Shown here: positions 11,123 through 23,415 of the stretch, one piece after another | How positions within the stretch are numbered: position 1 is the first letter of the stretch | Layout of the letters: every line of letters begins with the position of its first letter | Source of the DNA: Chlorophyllum brunneum | Lineage: Eukaryota > Basidiomycota > Agaricomycetes > Agaricales > Agaricaceae | Reading direction: 5' to 3' | Length of the DNA stretch: 64,000 bases | Assembly: GCA_963576785.1 (NCBI GenBank) | Contig: OY756144.1 | Span: 992,001-1,056,000 of the forward strand | The notes under the pieces: generated by a model | What the model saw: only the letters and a program-made list of their open reading frames with translations | Database searches by the model: none | What the model was told of the DNA's origin: nothing | Position numbers and translations under genes: made by a program

Positions 11123-13569
11123 ATGTCTGCCCACAGAGCGATCGGTATCGATTTAGGCACAACTTATTCGTGTGTTCACGCACCTCACCTTCACCTATGA
11201 CCACTGTTGATAAATACATTTCCTTACAGTTGTGTCGGTGTCTGGCAGAGCGATCGAGTGGAAATTATTCCCAACCAGGATAATAGGACAACACCTTCCT
11301 ATGTTTCCTTCTCCGACAGTGTCCGTCTCATTGGTGATGATGCAAAGAGAAAGGCAGCCAGGAACCCTTCTAACACGTGGGTTCTGATGTCAGGGCCGTC
11401 GTACTGCACTAATGGCTCCTTTATTCGTTCAACAGGGTCTTCAGCGTCAAGCGCCTCATAGGTCGCAGGTTTGACGACCAGCAAGTGCAGCATGATGTCG
11501 AGAATTTTCCCTTCGAGGTCTTCAATAAGAGTGACAAGCCCCACATCCGTGTTGAGCATAGGGGTGTCAAGAGGGAGTTCGTAAGTGGTCTTCTATTCTA
11601 GCCAACTTCACGAGTGTAATGGGACACGATCCGGAGGCTCCCGAAGAAATTTCTTCAATGATCCTGACCAGGATGAGAGAGATTGCCGAGTCGTATCTTA
11701 ATACCACAGTCACAGATGCTGTTATCACGGTTCCGGCCAACTTCAGCGATTCACAACGTCAGGCTACGAAGGATGCCGGAACTATCGCTGGACTCAATGT
11801 CCTGCGTATTATCAGCGAGCCTACCGCAGCTGCAATGGCCTATGGGTTCAATCAGCAACTGGAGGAAGAACGTACCGTCCTCATCTTTGACCTCGGTGGA
11901 GGCTCTCTCGATGTTTCCCTGCTTACAATACAAGAGGGTGTCTTGGAGGTCAAGGCCACCGCTGGTGATACCGATCTTGGTGGTCAAGACTTTGATAACT
12001 GCATGGTGAAATTCTTCATCCAGGAGTTTAAGCGCAGGCACCGGAAGGGTACTTATGTTCAATATAAAGAAGGGTAATGACATTGCAGGCTGACTAGCTG
12101 AGTTAACAGACTTGTCTGGCAATCTTCGTGCTGTCTCCCGTCTCCGTTCCGCCTGTGAGGAAGCTAAGCGCACTCTTTCTTCTGCAACCACCTCCCAAAT
12201 CCAGCTTGATTCTCTCCACGAGGGTATTGATTTCTACACTTTTATCACCCGGACTCGCTTCGAGGAGCTTTGCCAGGATCTCTTGCGTCGCACTCTCGAG
12301 CCCGTTGAACGTGTTCTCCTTGACTCTAAGACAGACAAGTCTAGAGTACAGGAGATTGTGTTTGTCGGTGGTTCGACTCGTGCTCCTGGTATCCGTAGTC
12401 TCGTTTCCGACTTCTTCGATGACAAGGAGCCCAGTAGTAGCATCAACCCTGATGAGGTGGTCGCTTACGGCGCGGCCATACAAGCTGCGATCCTTTCCGG
12501 TAATTCCTCTCAGAAGATCCGGGATTTCGTCCTGCTTGATGTCGCTCCTTTTTCTCTTGGGTGAGCTATCAGCCACTGTTTATTATAGGAAATGTGCTCT
12601 TCTAACCTGGCTTCAGTGTCGAGGCTGTTGGTGGAGGCATGAAAACATTCGTTAGGCGCAACACCCGAATCCCTGTCACAAGATCTGAGATAACCTCGAC
12701 GTATGAGGACAACCAACACACTATGTTGATTAATGTATACGAGGGTGAATGCGCCTGCGTCGATGAAAACTACCTCCTCGGCAAGTTTGAACTTTCTGGC
12801 ATTCCTGCCGCTCCTCATGGTGTTCCTCAAATCGAAATCAAATTTGATGTTGATGCAAACGGTATCTTGGAGGTCTCTGCTTCGGACAAGACTACTGGCC
12901 GCTCAAGAGTCATGACCATTGCGAACGACAGAGGTTATCTCTCCAAGGAGGAAATCAACCGCATGAAGAATGAGGCTAAGAAATACAAGAGTAAGGTTTT
13001 ACGCTCCCGCTGCATTTTCGATTTTAGCACTGAGGGCTTGCTACAGGGGAAGATGTAGCTGCTTATATTCGTGCTGGCGCTAGGAATGACCTCGAGTCAT
13101 CCGCTCGCGAGGCTCGGAGCTTAATCTCCGGGAATATAGATTCGATCTATAGGGATTTGCTAAGGTCTGCTGTCGCAAAAGTAGATCGGTGGCTGGAAAG
13201 CTCTGAGGACGCGTCTCGGGAGGAGTACAGTGCAGAACAGGAGGAACTCGAGGATACCATTGCGTAAGGACATATCTCCATTATTTATCCATTAGAGATC
13301 ATCAATACCATTCATCTAGCTCCATCAAGCACGGAATTGCCGTTCGTATGCAATCCAAGGACAACCTCGAGGTCTACGTTCACCGTCTCTCCAACCTGAC
13401 CACCCAAAAAAGGCTCACTGGGATGGCGAACGAACAATTCGAATCTCTCCTCAGGATGACCACTTCTTGGCTCGATAATTCTCCAAATGCCTCAAAGGAA
13501 GACTACGAGGAAGCGAGGAGGAAGTTGGAGCTTATTGTCAGTTATGTGTCTGGTACTTTCAAGTTTTAG
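11123..13569 (+). CDS. Hsp70-family chaperone B, divergent, duplicated lid (8 exons, ~680 aa)
   Basis: Exons 11123-11169, 11230-11376, 11436-11580, 11637-12048, 12110-12560, 12617-12990, 13047-13263 and 13320-13569 give 2043 nt in frame. Intron positions and phases match those of copies A and C. ATPase motifs present: [37 protein letters not shown] and [11 protein letters not shown] (Pro of the usual GGSTR-I/V-P is kept, preceded by Ala). The third acceptor is unusual (CCGGAG); it is the only one that keeps frame. The beta domain reads [30 protein letters not shown]. Two consecutive lid-like segments end the protein ([15 protein letters not shown]...WLESSEDAS and [14 protein letters not shown]...WLDNSPNAS); there is no EEVD. 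Expected role: Hsp70 chaperone. Confidence 0.85.
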
Positions 13570-14062
13570 TATGCCAATTGCTTTTCGCATACGTTATCGT
13601 GTACGAAATTTCTGATTCATACATAAATAACCCTTTCCTCTCGCCTTCTCCCTTTCAACAATACACAGAATTCAGCGAATGCGAACACGACTACGGAGGT
13701 GTATGCTGGCTTATCATGGGAGGAGGCCTGATAGAGGTGCAGAGCTTTGCACTCAACCTCGAACCCCCTTCATGCTATCGGCATTGCACCACTGTGGACG
13801 CAACTCCAGTGCATAATCCTGTTATGGGAGAACCATTTTGACTTATGTGTCGTCCAGCTTCTTTAGTCGACCACTCCAATGCTAACTACCTCTGCGGGCC
13901 AGTTTTCGGCCGTGATGGCCCTCAAGTACCGGGCTGCACGCCCTGTATTTCCGTGTGAGTACTTGGAACAAGACCGACGAGACAAGGAGAACTGATAGTT
14001 AGCTCTCCTAGTCTTATAGACCCGCGGGTAAAGAGCACAGTAAGTGGTCTGAATCCTCTGAG
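13570..14062. other. intergenic downstream of Hsp70-B
   Basis: Nothing recognisable. An open frame at 13578-13841 has no domain and no splice context. Confidence 0.4.
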
Positions 14063-15246
14063 TTAAAATGCCAGACCTGACTGTTCATGGTTTATTAAAC
14101 TCGCAGCCGGTTGGGAGGTCGGTAATGTCTCGCTTCTAGTCAGGGACGATATACCGAGGCACTCGAGAAGTCGCAATGCCGTCTGTGGACAAGCTATATT
14201 AAGGCGGGAGAGGCGTGAAGGGGTTGCAAAGTAGTTCTTCGGTCCAAGTTGGTGGTATGGGCGGGGCAACGATTCAAGCGGTGAGGAAGTGAAAGGTACC
14301 TGCCGCCAACCCGCTATCTGAGAAATATAGCGAGGATACAAGAAAGCTAACCCGTACGTGCACCTGAAAAACTTGTGGGGTACGGGTAACTCGTAGTACC
14401 ATCACGACCCTTCATCTCCACATCCACTAGATTCACCAGCGGAAAAATTTCGCCTGTGTCCTCTCGAAATGTTGGCCGAACTTTGAGCCACCGGATTGGT
14501 AACAGTTTCTCCTTCTCATAACCTTTGATTTTCACAGGTAATCTTGGCCGACTCCGCCGTGGATGCTGCGGAGATCTTGTTAGGTTCTACGTTGAGGCCT
14601 CCTTCTGAGGACATATTGAAGCCAATCTTCATATGCTCCATATTCATTCTTCTCCCTGTGTCAAAGGTGGAAACTTGATTCAGCCGACGGGATAGTTTTC
14701 TGTCGAGACGCATGTAAGCATTGAGTACTGAGTGTTCGAAGCGAGGACTACGGGGACTAAAAATAATATATTCTACTTTCAGAACGATGGCATCGGCGGC
14801 CCAGGTTTTCCAAATTCGAATACGCGATACGCGACAACGACGTCACCGTAGGCTTACAGAAAATCTTGCGATAAACATCTTCCACACATCCACAAAATGA
14901 GTCCGGCAGTCGTTTGACGCCTTCGAAGATCCAACTACCAAAGGTCTTCTCTTGTATAGCCTTTAGTAGTATTATTCTAGATGCAGATTCATTGACCATT
15001 GAGTCCTTCGACATCTTATGGATACCAGATATGGCCACAGTTTCACAGGTTAGAGAATTGTACAATGCCAACTTGCGTGGGCCTCTGCTTCCAGGTTTCC
15101 ATCAGCTCACAGGGATATTTCTGCCGTAATATTTGCTCTACCGTACTGTGCATACCTCCTTTATCCAGACCCTCCAGACTATTTTTGTAGGCGAGGTGCA
15201 ACATGAGTATGTTTCTGAGTCCCTGTCGCTCGGGCGACACTTCCAT
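14063..15246 (-). pseudogene. possible decayed multi-exon gene of unknown function
   Basis: Several consecutive minus-strand frames look more protein-like than chance but cannot be joined cleanly. They are 15246-15064 (ending at a possible GTACAA donor), 15020-14760, 14713-14520 and 14541-14347. The last two seem to be one protein broken by a single-base shift near 14540 (ESAKIT running into VKIKGYEKEKLLPIRW). I do not recognise the family. It could be a pseudogene or a gene whose introns I have misread; either way no intact reading is visible. Confidence 0.22.
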
Positions 15247-15420
15247 GTCTCGCCGGTTGTCCGCGGTTGGGGTTTCTCACTTTTGGCGTGTGGCTTATCG
15301 ATGCACCGTCCTGACCCCAAGAGGTTCCACCTCAACAGGAAAAAAAGGCATTGCGCTCTGTTCTCATACGTAGAGGCAGCCGAACGAGGACCATGTGGAC
15401 GTGAAAGATCGCCTTGAGGA

Positions 15421-15427
15421 TATAAAG
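15421..15427 (+). promoter_or_regulatory. TATA box of the aspartic protease gene
   Basis: TATAAAG lies 64 bp upstream of the ATG at 15485, a normal position for a fungal core promoter with a leader of about 30 nt. Confidence 0.5.
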
Positions 15428-15450
15428 GCCTAGGAGGGTTCAGCGTTCTG

Positions 15451-15480
15451 CAGACAGCTCCAGTGCAGACAGCTCCAGTG
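15451..15480 (+). repeat. 15-bp tandem duplication in the protease leader
   Basis: CAGACAGCTCCAGTG occurs twice in direct succession, 15451-15465 and 15466-15480, ending four bases before the start codon. It lies in the predicted 5' UTR. Confidence 0.8.
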
Positions 15481-16676
15481 CAAAATGTTCCCTAAAAGTC
15501 TTTTGACTACTCTCTTGCTCGCTCTTTCTGTTGCGGCCACTCCGCTCGTCCAGATCCGCAAATCTCCTGTTACACTTTCTCTGTCAAAGCGGGTAAATTC
15601 GACCAGCGTTCAAAACTTGGTCCAACACGACGTCCGGAGAGCCAAGGCCTTGAAGGCTCGCGCAAAAACTATCCTCGGCCACAAGCTTACTTTTGAGGAG
15701 GCCTCCATTGTTAACGAACCCTTCGATAATCAAGCCTTCTCTTACATTGCCTCTGTCGGTGTTGGCTCTCCCGCCACAATCTGTGAGCTGTAGCTTGTCC
15801 TGGCAGTGTTGTGGTGATACTGATATCATACGTGCACAGATGAGCTCATTGTTGACACCGGAAGGTGTGCTTCTCGGCTGATCGACTTCTGCGTTGCTAC
15901 TAATAAGCACCACTTGATAAAATAGCTCTAACACCTGGGTCGGTTCTGGAACGTCATATGACAAGACCTCTACTAGTGTTGAGACCAGCAACACCGTGGT
16001 ATGTATTTCTGGCCTGTTACGGTGATCACCCTTTGACTCCATCATAGGAAATACTATACGGATCAGGATCATTCACAGGTGTGCATACCGAACACTCGGG
16101 AGCCTTGGGATTTTCCCTAACTGGTGTATCCCAGGAAACGAGTTTACAGATACTGTCACTCTCGGTGACCTCTCCATTTCTCAGCAGTCTATCGGTGTTG
16201 CAACCTTGGTGTGCCTATTAAATCTCCACGGTTTTGCTCCCGATATATTTATGCCCAATTCAGTCCACTAGCTTCTTTGGAGTCGATGGGATCCTGGGGT
16301 ATGCGTAGCCTTCGACCGTTGAGTAAATTTGCACTTACGGAGCCGTTCAACAGGCTAGGCCCCGTTGATCTTACACAAGGTATACCAGAGCTGCCATTCA
16401 GTAATATCTAGGGCTGACACTGTGACGAAAAGGAACGCTATCTCCTGCATCTGGGTCTCTCGTCCCCACCGTCACTGACAACCTCGTTTCTAAAGGCTTG
16501 ATCCCTGCCAACAAAATAGGTATCTCATTCGAACCAACAATCAGCCTCGAGGTAGTAAACGGGGAGATCACCTGGGGTAGGTTTTGTGATATGTTGTCTA
16601 CCTCAGTGCTGAACAGTGTTCTATTGTAGGTGGCACTGACTCTACTAAGTTTACTGGAACCATCGGCTTTGGGTAT

Positions 16677-16921
16677 TTTTTTTTTTTTTTTTTTTTTAAA
16701 TCAACAATTTATATAGCGGTGCTCGAACGCAGTCCGCGTGTACATACATACAAAAGCAGAACATACAGAATGTTCGGAGAAGGGAGAGTAAACTCAAGTA
16801 AACTAACCCCATGAGACTCGTTGTCATCTAGCGCGTACACTAGAGAGATGTTTGGTACCTACAATGTTCAGTGAAAAGAGAGAAGTAAAGGAAATTGGAA
16901 AGAGAGAGAGTGAGAGAGATT
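16677..16921 (-). mobile_element. 5'-truncated LINE tail in protease intron 9
   Basis: A poly-T tract (poly-A tail on the minus strand) followed by sequence matching the 3' end of the full LINE at 53.8 kb. It is flanked by a target duplication, GGCTTTGGGTAT (16665-16676) and GGCTTCGGGTAT (16922-16933). Only about 245 bp of the element's 3' end was inserted. It lies between exons 9 and 10 of the protease gene. Confidence 0.85.
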
Positions 16922-17368
16922 GGCTTCGGGTATGCATGCTGGTATCTGTATTGAAGGTTCTGATGTTGACATGATTTACATTTAGTCCTATCACTACCAC
17001 CGAACCAGCAAGTCTCTTCTGGGGTATCGACCAAGCTATCCGCTATGGTGAAACCACCATACTGCCGACTACTGCCGGAATCGTTGATACAGGTAAGTTC
17101 CAATGAACCCTTTAATGTGGTCGCACATCAATCATACTTAAACCAGGTACTACACTCATGCTCATTGCCAGCGATGCATACGAAAGCTACCAAGAATTGA
17201 CTGGCGCTGTCTTCGACAAAACCGTTGGTCTTCTCCACCTTACTCAAACTCAATTTGCAAACCTGCAGAGCCTGTTCTTCAAAACTGGGGGTGTAAGTCT
17301 TTTCTTGTGACGGAATCAAAGGTTTTTATGAACCATTGAATGCAGGTCACATACGAGTTGACACCCAA

Positions 17369-17662
17369 TGTTACGAACTATAGATAGATCGTCCATTCCT
17401 ATCTTGCGCCCGTTATCTCGTGTACCCTCATACTGGTTTCACTTCTTGCTTTACTCCCTGTTTCACTCCTGGAGGCTATGCCTCCCATCTGACTCATTTA
17501 CTCGTCTCCCTTATTATTAACCACCACCACTAGTATATAAAGTATAGTAATACTTGATGTATTCCTTACACTTTACCAATCGTATCATCCCTTCTTCCTT
17601 TCTCTACTTCCTTTCCTTTATCCAAAGGCTTGCAACCTGAGTCAGAGACTAAGGTTGTAACA
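17369..17662 (+). repeat. gypsy-1 5' LTR
   Basis: 294 bp, TGTTACG to TGTAACA. It contains TATATAA (17534-17540) and, 34 bp after it, ACACTTTACCAA (17568-17579), the predicted start of the element RNA. Confidence 0.92.
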
Positions 17663-17663
17663 T

Positions 17664-17675
17664 TTGGTAAAGTGT
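17664..17675 (+). promoter_or_regulatory. gypsy-1 primer-binding site, self-complementary to RNA 5' end
   Basis: TTGGTAAAGTGT begins one base after the 5' LTR. It is the exact 12-nt reverse complement of ACACTTTACCAA at 17568-17579, where transcription should begin. Tf1 of fission yeast primes reverse transcription by folding the RNA 5' end back onto such a site. I see no match to a tRNA 3' end. Confidence 0.65.
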
Positions 17676-17755
17676 CATTCGACTCACCTTGCAAGAAAGG
17701 TGCCACTATACGTAGCTAGGCTTGGAATAATAGCCTCCAACCAGGACGACAATAT

Positions 17756-18892
17756 ATGAGCAGCAGTAGCTCATCAAAGACACCGAGAAGACACAGAGCT
17801 CCGAGACCAACAGACATCCAGGGTTCACCCATAGCAACAGGATCTAAACGATTAACAGAATCAGAAATCCCTGAAGGCCTTAAACGGCAGAAATCCGAAC
17901 ACAGCGCAGACGAGAATACAGCTCTATTTGAAACCGAATTCGATATAGAAGTCGCCGAGAACACATCCGATATAGAAATCGCCGAGACCCACGAAAACAA
18001 ACACAGCGAACCAGAGACAGAACCAGAGATGACAGAAGAAGTCAACGTCCCAAAGAACCTAGCTCCAGAGCCAGGATATTTCAATGGAGATAGAACCCAA
18101 TTTGACGATTGGTGGAGAGCAATATCCTTATGGTTAATGTTCAACAAGATAGACGAAGAAGAATAGAAGATAGTGGCAATTCTGGCAAGAATGAAGGGAG
18201 GGCTAGCAGGCCCTTACGCCAACACGCAGCTACAAGCCATCCAAAACAAGAAAACACCAGATTGGGATGACTTTACAAAGGAAATAGAAGCCACATTTTC
18301 CTTGGGAAATAGGAAAGCCATAGCAGAAGGAGAAATCGAGACGTTCAAACAAGGAAAGAGGAACATGGCAGATTTCTTAATCGAATTCGAGGCATTGAAA
18401 GCCCAAGCGGGGACAGACGACACCCATGCAATATTCCTCCTCAAACGCCACACCAGAGCAGACATCATTCGAACCATAGTAGGCTACCCGACAACCTCTG
18501 TCCCAACGACATACACCAAATGGAAAACTACAATCCTCGCAGTAGGACAAGGGTATGAAGCAACGGACATCACCCAAGGAGATGTCAGAACCACCACCGG
18601 AGTTACTTATGGAGGTAGAGGACAACCCATGGAGATAGGAAGGCAAAAAGCAGACACCAATCAAAATGGGAAACCGAGGTGCTACAACTGCAACCTCTAT
18701 GGGCATATCACCAAATACTGCAGGAAGAAGACGAAAGTCACATACACCAAGATAACGTGTTACAATTGTGGCAAACAGGGCCACATCTCGAAGAACTGCC
18801 GGGCGTCCAAGAAAGCGCATATCAGGGAGATCAACGAGGACAATGAACAAGAAATGGAGGAGAAAGAGGATTTTGTCGATGACTCCGAGTAG
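17756..18892 (+). pseudogene. gypsy-1 gag, one premature stop
   Basis: Starts MSSSSSSKTPRRHRAPRPTD and ends after two CCHC zinc knuckles, CYNCNLYGHITKYC and CYNCGKQGHISKNC, the nucleic-acid-binding part of the nucleocapsid. The central capsid-like region reads PEPGYFNGDRTQFDDWWRA and TFSLGNRKAIAEGE. A TAG at 18164-18166 stands where gypsy-4 has a Gln codon. The same frame continues to 18892. The N-terminal 100 residues are acidic and low-complexity, in a single-repeat form compared with gypsy-4. Confidence 0.85.
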
Positions 18893-18975
18893 GTGCAAAC
18901 CCGCGAGCCAATAAATCTAGAGTTTCTGTTTTAGCCCACAATAGACGATACATGATCCCCCAGAAATGAAACTCC

Positions 18976-21900
18976 ATGCGCAAACTTCTCCTCGACTCAA
19001 CAATCTAGACAAGAAAGAGACGCAGACCAATTACAACCCTTGTAGACTCTGGATGCACCCACATGTGCATAGCACAATGAACGGTAGACGAAAAACAGAT
19101 TCCGACTAAACCCCTGGAAACCCTGATCAGAGTAATCAATGCTGATGGAACAGAAAACAAAAAAGAAGAAATAACGGACAAAGCACAACTGGTATTAAAC
19201 AACGGCAACCACACGGAACAAATCGACACTCTAGTAACACAATTGGAAAGCGCAGACTTATATCTCGGACACGACTGGCTGGTCAAGCATAACCCAGAGA
19301 TCGATTGGAACAATCACGTCATATGATTCACCAGATGCCCAGATGATTGCAAAATATCACATAGTGACATATGGTTCAACAAGAGAATACGGACAATCAA
19401 AGAACACATTGAAGAGGAAAAGGCGGACCGGACAAACGATGAAGATCTACCACCATACCTCCGACGATACACCCACCTATTCAACAAGAAAAACTTCGAC
19501 AAACTACCCGAACACATGGTATGGGACCATGAGATAAATCTGTCCGAAGATGCACCCCCGGTACTACAGTCCAAGGTCTACCCAATGACAATAACGGAAA
19601 AGCAGGAACTACAGAAATTCCTCGACAAAAACCTTGTCTCAGGACGAATCAGACCATCACAATCCCCCTATGCCACCCCATGTTTCTTTATACCAAAAAA
19701 AGACGGAACAAAACACCTAGTATAGGACTACAAAAAACTGAACGAACATACCATCAAAGACAAGACACCACTGCCACTCATAGGCGAGGTCCTAGACCGG
19801 TTAAAGAATGCGAAGGTGTTCAATAAGCTCGATATCATTTGGGGATATAACAACGTCAGGATCAGAGAAGGGGATGAATGGAAGGCAGCGTTTGTAACAA
19901 ACAGTGGACTATTCGAACCCATGGTCATGTTCTTCGGGATGAGCAACTCACCGGCGATCTTTCAGAGAATGATGAACATGGTATTTTGGGAAATGTTACA
20001 TGAAGGAACGCTTGTCAACTACATGGACGACTTCATCATTCCGGGAACCACACAGGAAGAACTCGAGAAAAGAACAACGCGGTTCTTAGACATTGCAGCC
20101 AAGCACCAACTCTACTTCAAATGGTCAAAATGTGTGTTCGATGCAAAAGAAATACCCATATTGGGCTTTATAGTTGGACAAGGCAGCGTAAAAATGGAGG
20201 AGGAAAAGGTGAAAGCAGTAAAAGAATGGCCAACACCCAAATCTGTGAAGGATGTCAAAAAATTCCTGGGTTTCGCAAACTTCTACCGACGATTTATACA
20301 AGACTTCAGTAACATAGCAACACCCCTGCACGAGCTGAAGAAAAAAGATGCGCAATGGTCATGGTCAGAACGACAACAACAAGCGTTTGAGAAGATCAAG
20401 GAGAAGATCACGAGCGAACCAGTATTAGCAATGCCCCAGGACAAAGGACAATACAGGGTAGAGGTGGATGCGTCAGGATACGGAGTAGGAGCGGTATTAT
20501 CACAAAACCAGAATGACCAGTGGCACCCAATTGCCTTTCACTCGAGAACAATAACACCAGCAGAACAAAACTACCAAATCTATGACAAAGAACTATTAGC
20601 AATCCGAGAAGCAATCAAAATGTGGAGACAATACCTACTCAATGCCGACAAACCATTCGAAATATGGACGGACCACAAGAACTTAGAATACTTCAGGAAA
20701 CTGCAACAACTCACAGGACGACAGGCAAGATGGCAACTGGAATTACAGGAATATTGCTACATGCTAAAACACATACCCGGAAAGACAAATACGAAAGCAG
20801 ACATGCTATCAAGACTAGCAAAAACGGACACAACCAGAGACAACACAAATATCATGCTATTACCCGACCACTTATTCGATAACACTATCACCGAGATCAG
20901 ACAAATTTGGGAAATATCGAGAGAAGAAGACCTGAAACACCGATTGCGAAAGGACCAAAGAAGAGAAACACAGTGGCTAAGAGAAAAGGAGAAACGACCA
21001 GAGGAGATATGGGAGACTGATGGATTACCTATGTTTGAAAAAAGAATATATGTACCACCAAATGCCGAGCTACGCCAAGAAATACTCCAACAACACCACG
21101 ACAAAACGGACGTAGGACACCTGGGACAGCACAGAATGATCAAACTTCTCAAAAGGACATATTGGTGGCCACAAATGCGCAACAATGTTAAACGATACAT
21201 CAAGGGATGCAACACATGTCAACGAAACAAAATACTCCGGACACGACCCACCACACATCTCCATCCACTACCGATACCCACCGGACCATGGGAAGAGATA
21301 TCAATCGACATGATAGGACCACTACCAGAATCAGAAGGATATGATGCGATACTTGTCATCGTTGATCGTTTTAGCAAAATGATCAGACTACATGCAGTTA
21401 ACACCACCCTATCATCCGAGGAGTTAGGAGATATTTATCGGGATGACATATGGAGACAACATGGGATACCCCGCAGAATCATCAGTGACAAAGGTCCACA
21501 ATTCGCATCAAAATTCATGGCAGAACTTTGCAGAGCAACCGGCACCCAATGTAACCTATCCACGGCATACCATCCACAAACAGATGGTCAGACGGAGCGC
21601 ATCAACCAGGAGATTGAAGCATACCTCAGAAACATAATCAATCATGTGCAGAACAACTGGAAAAAGTGGCTCAGCACAGCAGAATTCCAGTATAACAACA
21701 AAACACATAGTGCCACAGGACATTCACCATTCCAGATAGTATATGGACGACATCCATGGAAAGGGGATATCTCAAACACAGGCAAGGCACCTGCAATCAC
21801 AGAGCGAATACAGGAGTTACAGGACATGTGCCAAGAGATGATCAAAATGCTACAACAAAACCAGATGCAAATAGAGAAACGGAACAGCACAAAACCAGAA

Positions 21901-22374
21901 CACGAGTACCGGGCAGGAGACCAAATTTGGCTTGAGGCAGACAATATTAGGACAACAAGGCCGACAAAAAAACTTGATCACAGGAGATACGGACCCTTCC
22001 GAGTAAAAGAAAAAATAGGTGAAACAAGCTACCGACTGGAGCTATCTGGAACATGGGCGATACACGATGTGTTTAACAACAGACTCCTCTCCCCCTATCA
22101 CAAACCCGAGTATGATAGCCAGCGCACTCTACCACCACCAATCCCCAAGATAATCAATGATGAGGAACACTACGAGGTAGATGAAGTCCGAGGACACCAC
22201 ACAAAGGGAAAACGAAAACAGTACCTAGTACACTGGAAAGGATATATGTCTGAAGAAGATACATGAGAAGATGAAGCAAATCTAGAAAACGCCAAAGAAG
22301 CAGTACAAGAGTTTATGAGCAAGATTTCGAGGACAAAACCTATAAAAAGGGGAGGTAAAAAGCAGCAATTATGA
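18976..22374 (+). pseudogene. gypsy-1 pol (PR-RT-RNaseH-IN-chromodomain), five premature stops
   Basis: One frame, -1 relative to gag. In order: protease (LVDSGCTHMCIA), reverse transcriptase with the YMDD box (LVNYMDDFIIPG), RNase H (VEVDASGYGVGAVLS), integrase with its HHCC zinc finger (HLGQHRMIKLL...CNTCQRNK) and DDE core (IDMIGPLPES, IISDKGPQFASKF, AYHPQTDGQTERIN), and a C-terminal chromodomain (EVDEVRGHHTKGKRKQYLVHWKGY). Stops lie at 19006, 19078, 19324, 19723 and 22264; by comparison with gypsy-4 each is a C-to-T or G-to-A change. The last is inside the chromodomain. The gene would make, copy and insert element DNA, with the chromodomain guiding insertion to marked chromatin. Confidence 0.9.
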
Positions 22375-22471
22375 ACAACAGACCTCACATTCCAAGCAAC
22401 CACTACACTCAACGCATCACTCGCTGTATCCACTTCACCCTCGACTTTGCCAACTATCTTCATAACACACC

Positions 22472-23308
22472 ATGCCCACCGAATGCCAACTTACTCCATA
22501 TCCCTACCTCAAAGAATTCGATGAACTCGTCCCAGAAAGAACCAGCCATGAGGAGCTTGTGGAAGGAGAGACCCTAGTCGACACCATGATACTACTGGGT
22601 GCAGCAATGAAAGCAACCCAAGAAGGCGCATCTAAAATAATGGATACCCTATCTGACACCACTCCAAGACTCAACCAGTTTATCATCGACGAAGGAAGGG
22701 GAGACCAATTGGAGAGACACCTATACGAGATCAATGATGACCTACAACTAATCGTCATCTCCAATATGCGAGCTCGGATGCACAGCATCCTCGTAGCCCT
22801 AGCCGAACAACTCAATACATACGAGTCCAGGAGTACAGACAACCTCTCCCACCATATTGTCAACTGACTACTTGTTAGTAACGACCCGTTCCCCATCCAA
22901 CATCACATCTGTCATAAATGTGAACAAAGGACACAAGGAGTAACAGCTGCCAACCAACTACTTCACCCTGATATCGAAGAAGAAGTGGCCCATCTACAAA
23001 CCATCCTCACCACGGTAGTACCCCCCATCACACCCATGACCTTCCACCCACTGCAAGGATATAGCACACTGAAGTCGGAAGGTGAAAAGGACAACGAATA
23101 CTGGAGGAGCATAGTGCACAAGCTCTTAGGCAATCACACCAACGATAACACCACATACAACAATCACACCCACTTCCTGTTTAAAGAAGGACCGCCTCAT
23201 GCACCCCTCTGGATCGGCTTAAGATGTGTCGACAAAGCACCTCTCATTGGAGGAAACAAGAAAGACTTGGCCAGAGCTCTGGGAGCTGCTGTACCTATGA
23301 ACGAGTAA
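22472..23308 (+). pseudogene. gypsy-1 ORF3, unknown function, one premature stop
   Basis: Homologue of the intact 278-codon ORF3 of gypsy-4, between pol and the 3' LTR. The frame is broken by TGA at 22865-22867 where gypsy-4 has an Arg codon, then continues to 23308. It is largely alpha-helical in appearance (GAAMKATQEGASKIMDTLS, LERHLYEINDDLQ) with a conserved C-terminal block (HFLFKEGPPHAPLWIGLR). No signal peptide or membrane segment, so not an envelope protein. Confidence 0.75.
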
Positions 23309-23415
23309 ATTCTCATTGTGTTTTCCTACCTTTTCCAAATTCCGTATGTTTTACTTTACAAAGGACCTTTACAGTAATATGCATCATGAGGACATGAAGC
23401 TTGAAAGGGAGGTAT

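Noticed and set aside
16676..16700. Poly-T tract as a transcription terminator
   Set aside because: It is the reversed poly-A tail of a LINE insertion with target duplications on both sides.
17663..17680. A tRNA primer-binding site in gypsy-1
   Set aside because: The site does not resemble the 3' end of a common primer tRNA, while it pairs exactly with the element's own RNA start region.
22472..23308. ORF3 of the gypsy elements as an envelope gene
   Set aside because: The position fits env, but there is no signal peptide, membrane segment or glycosylation-rich ectodomain.
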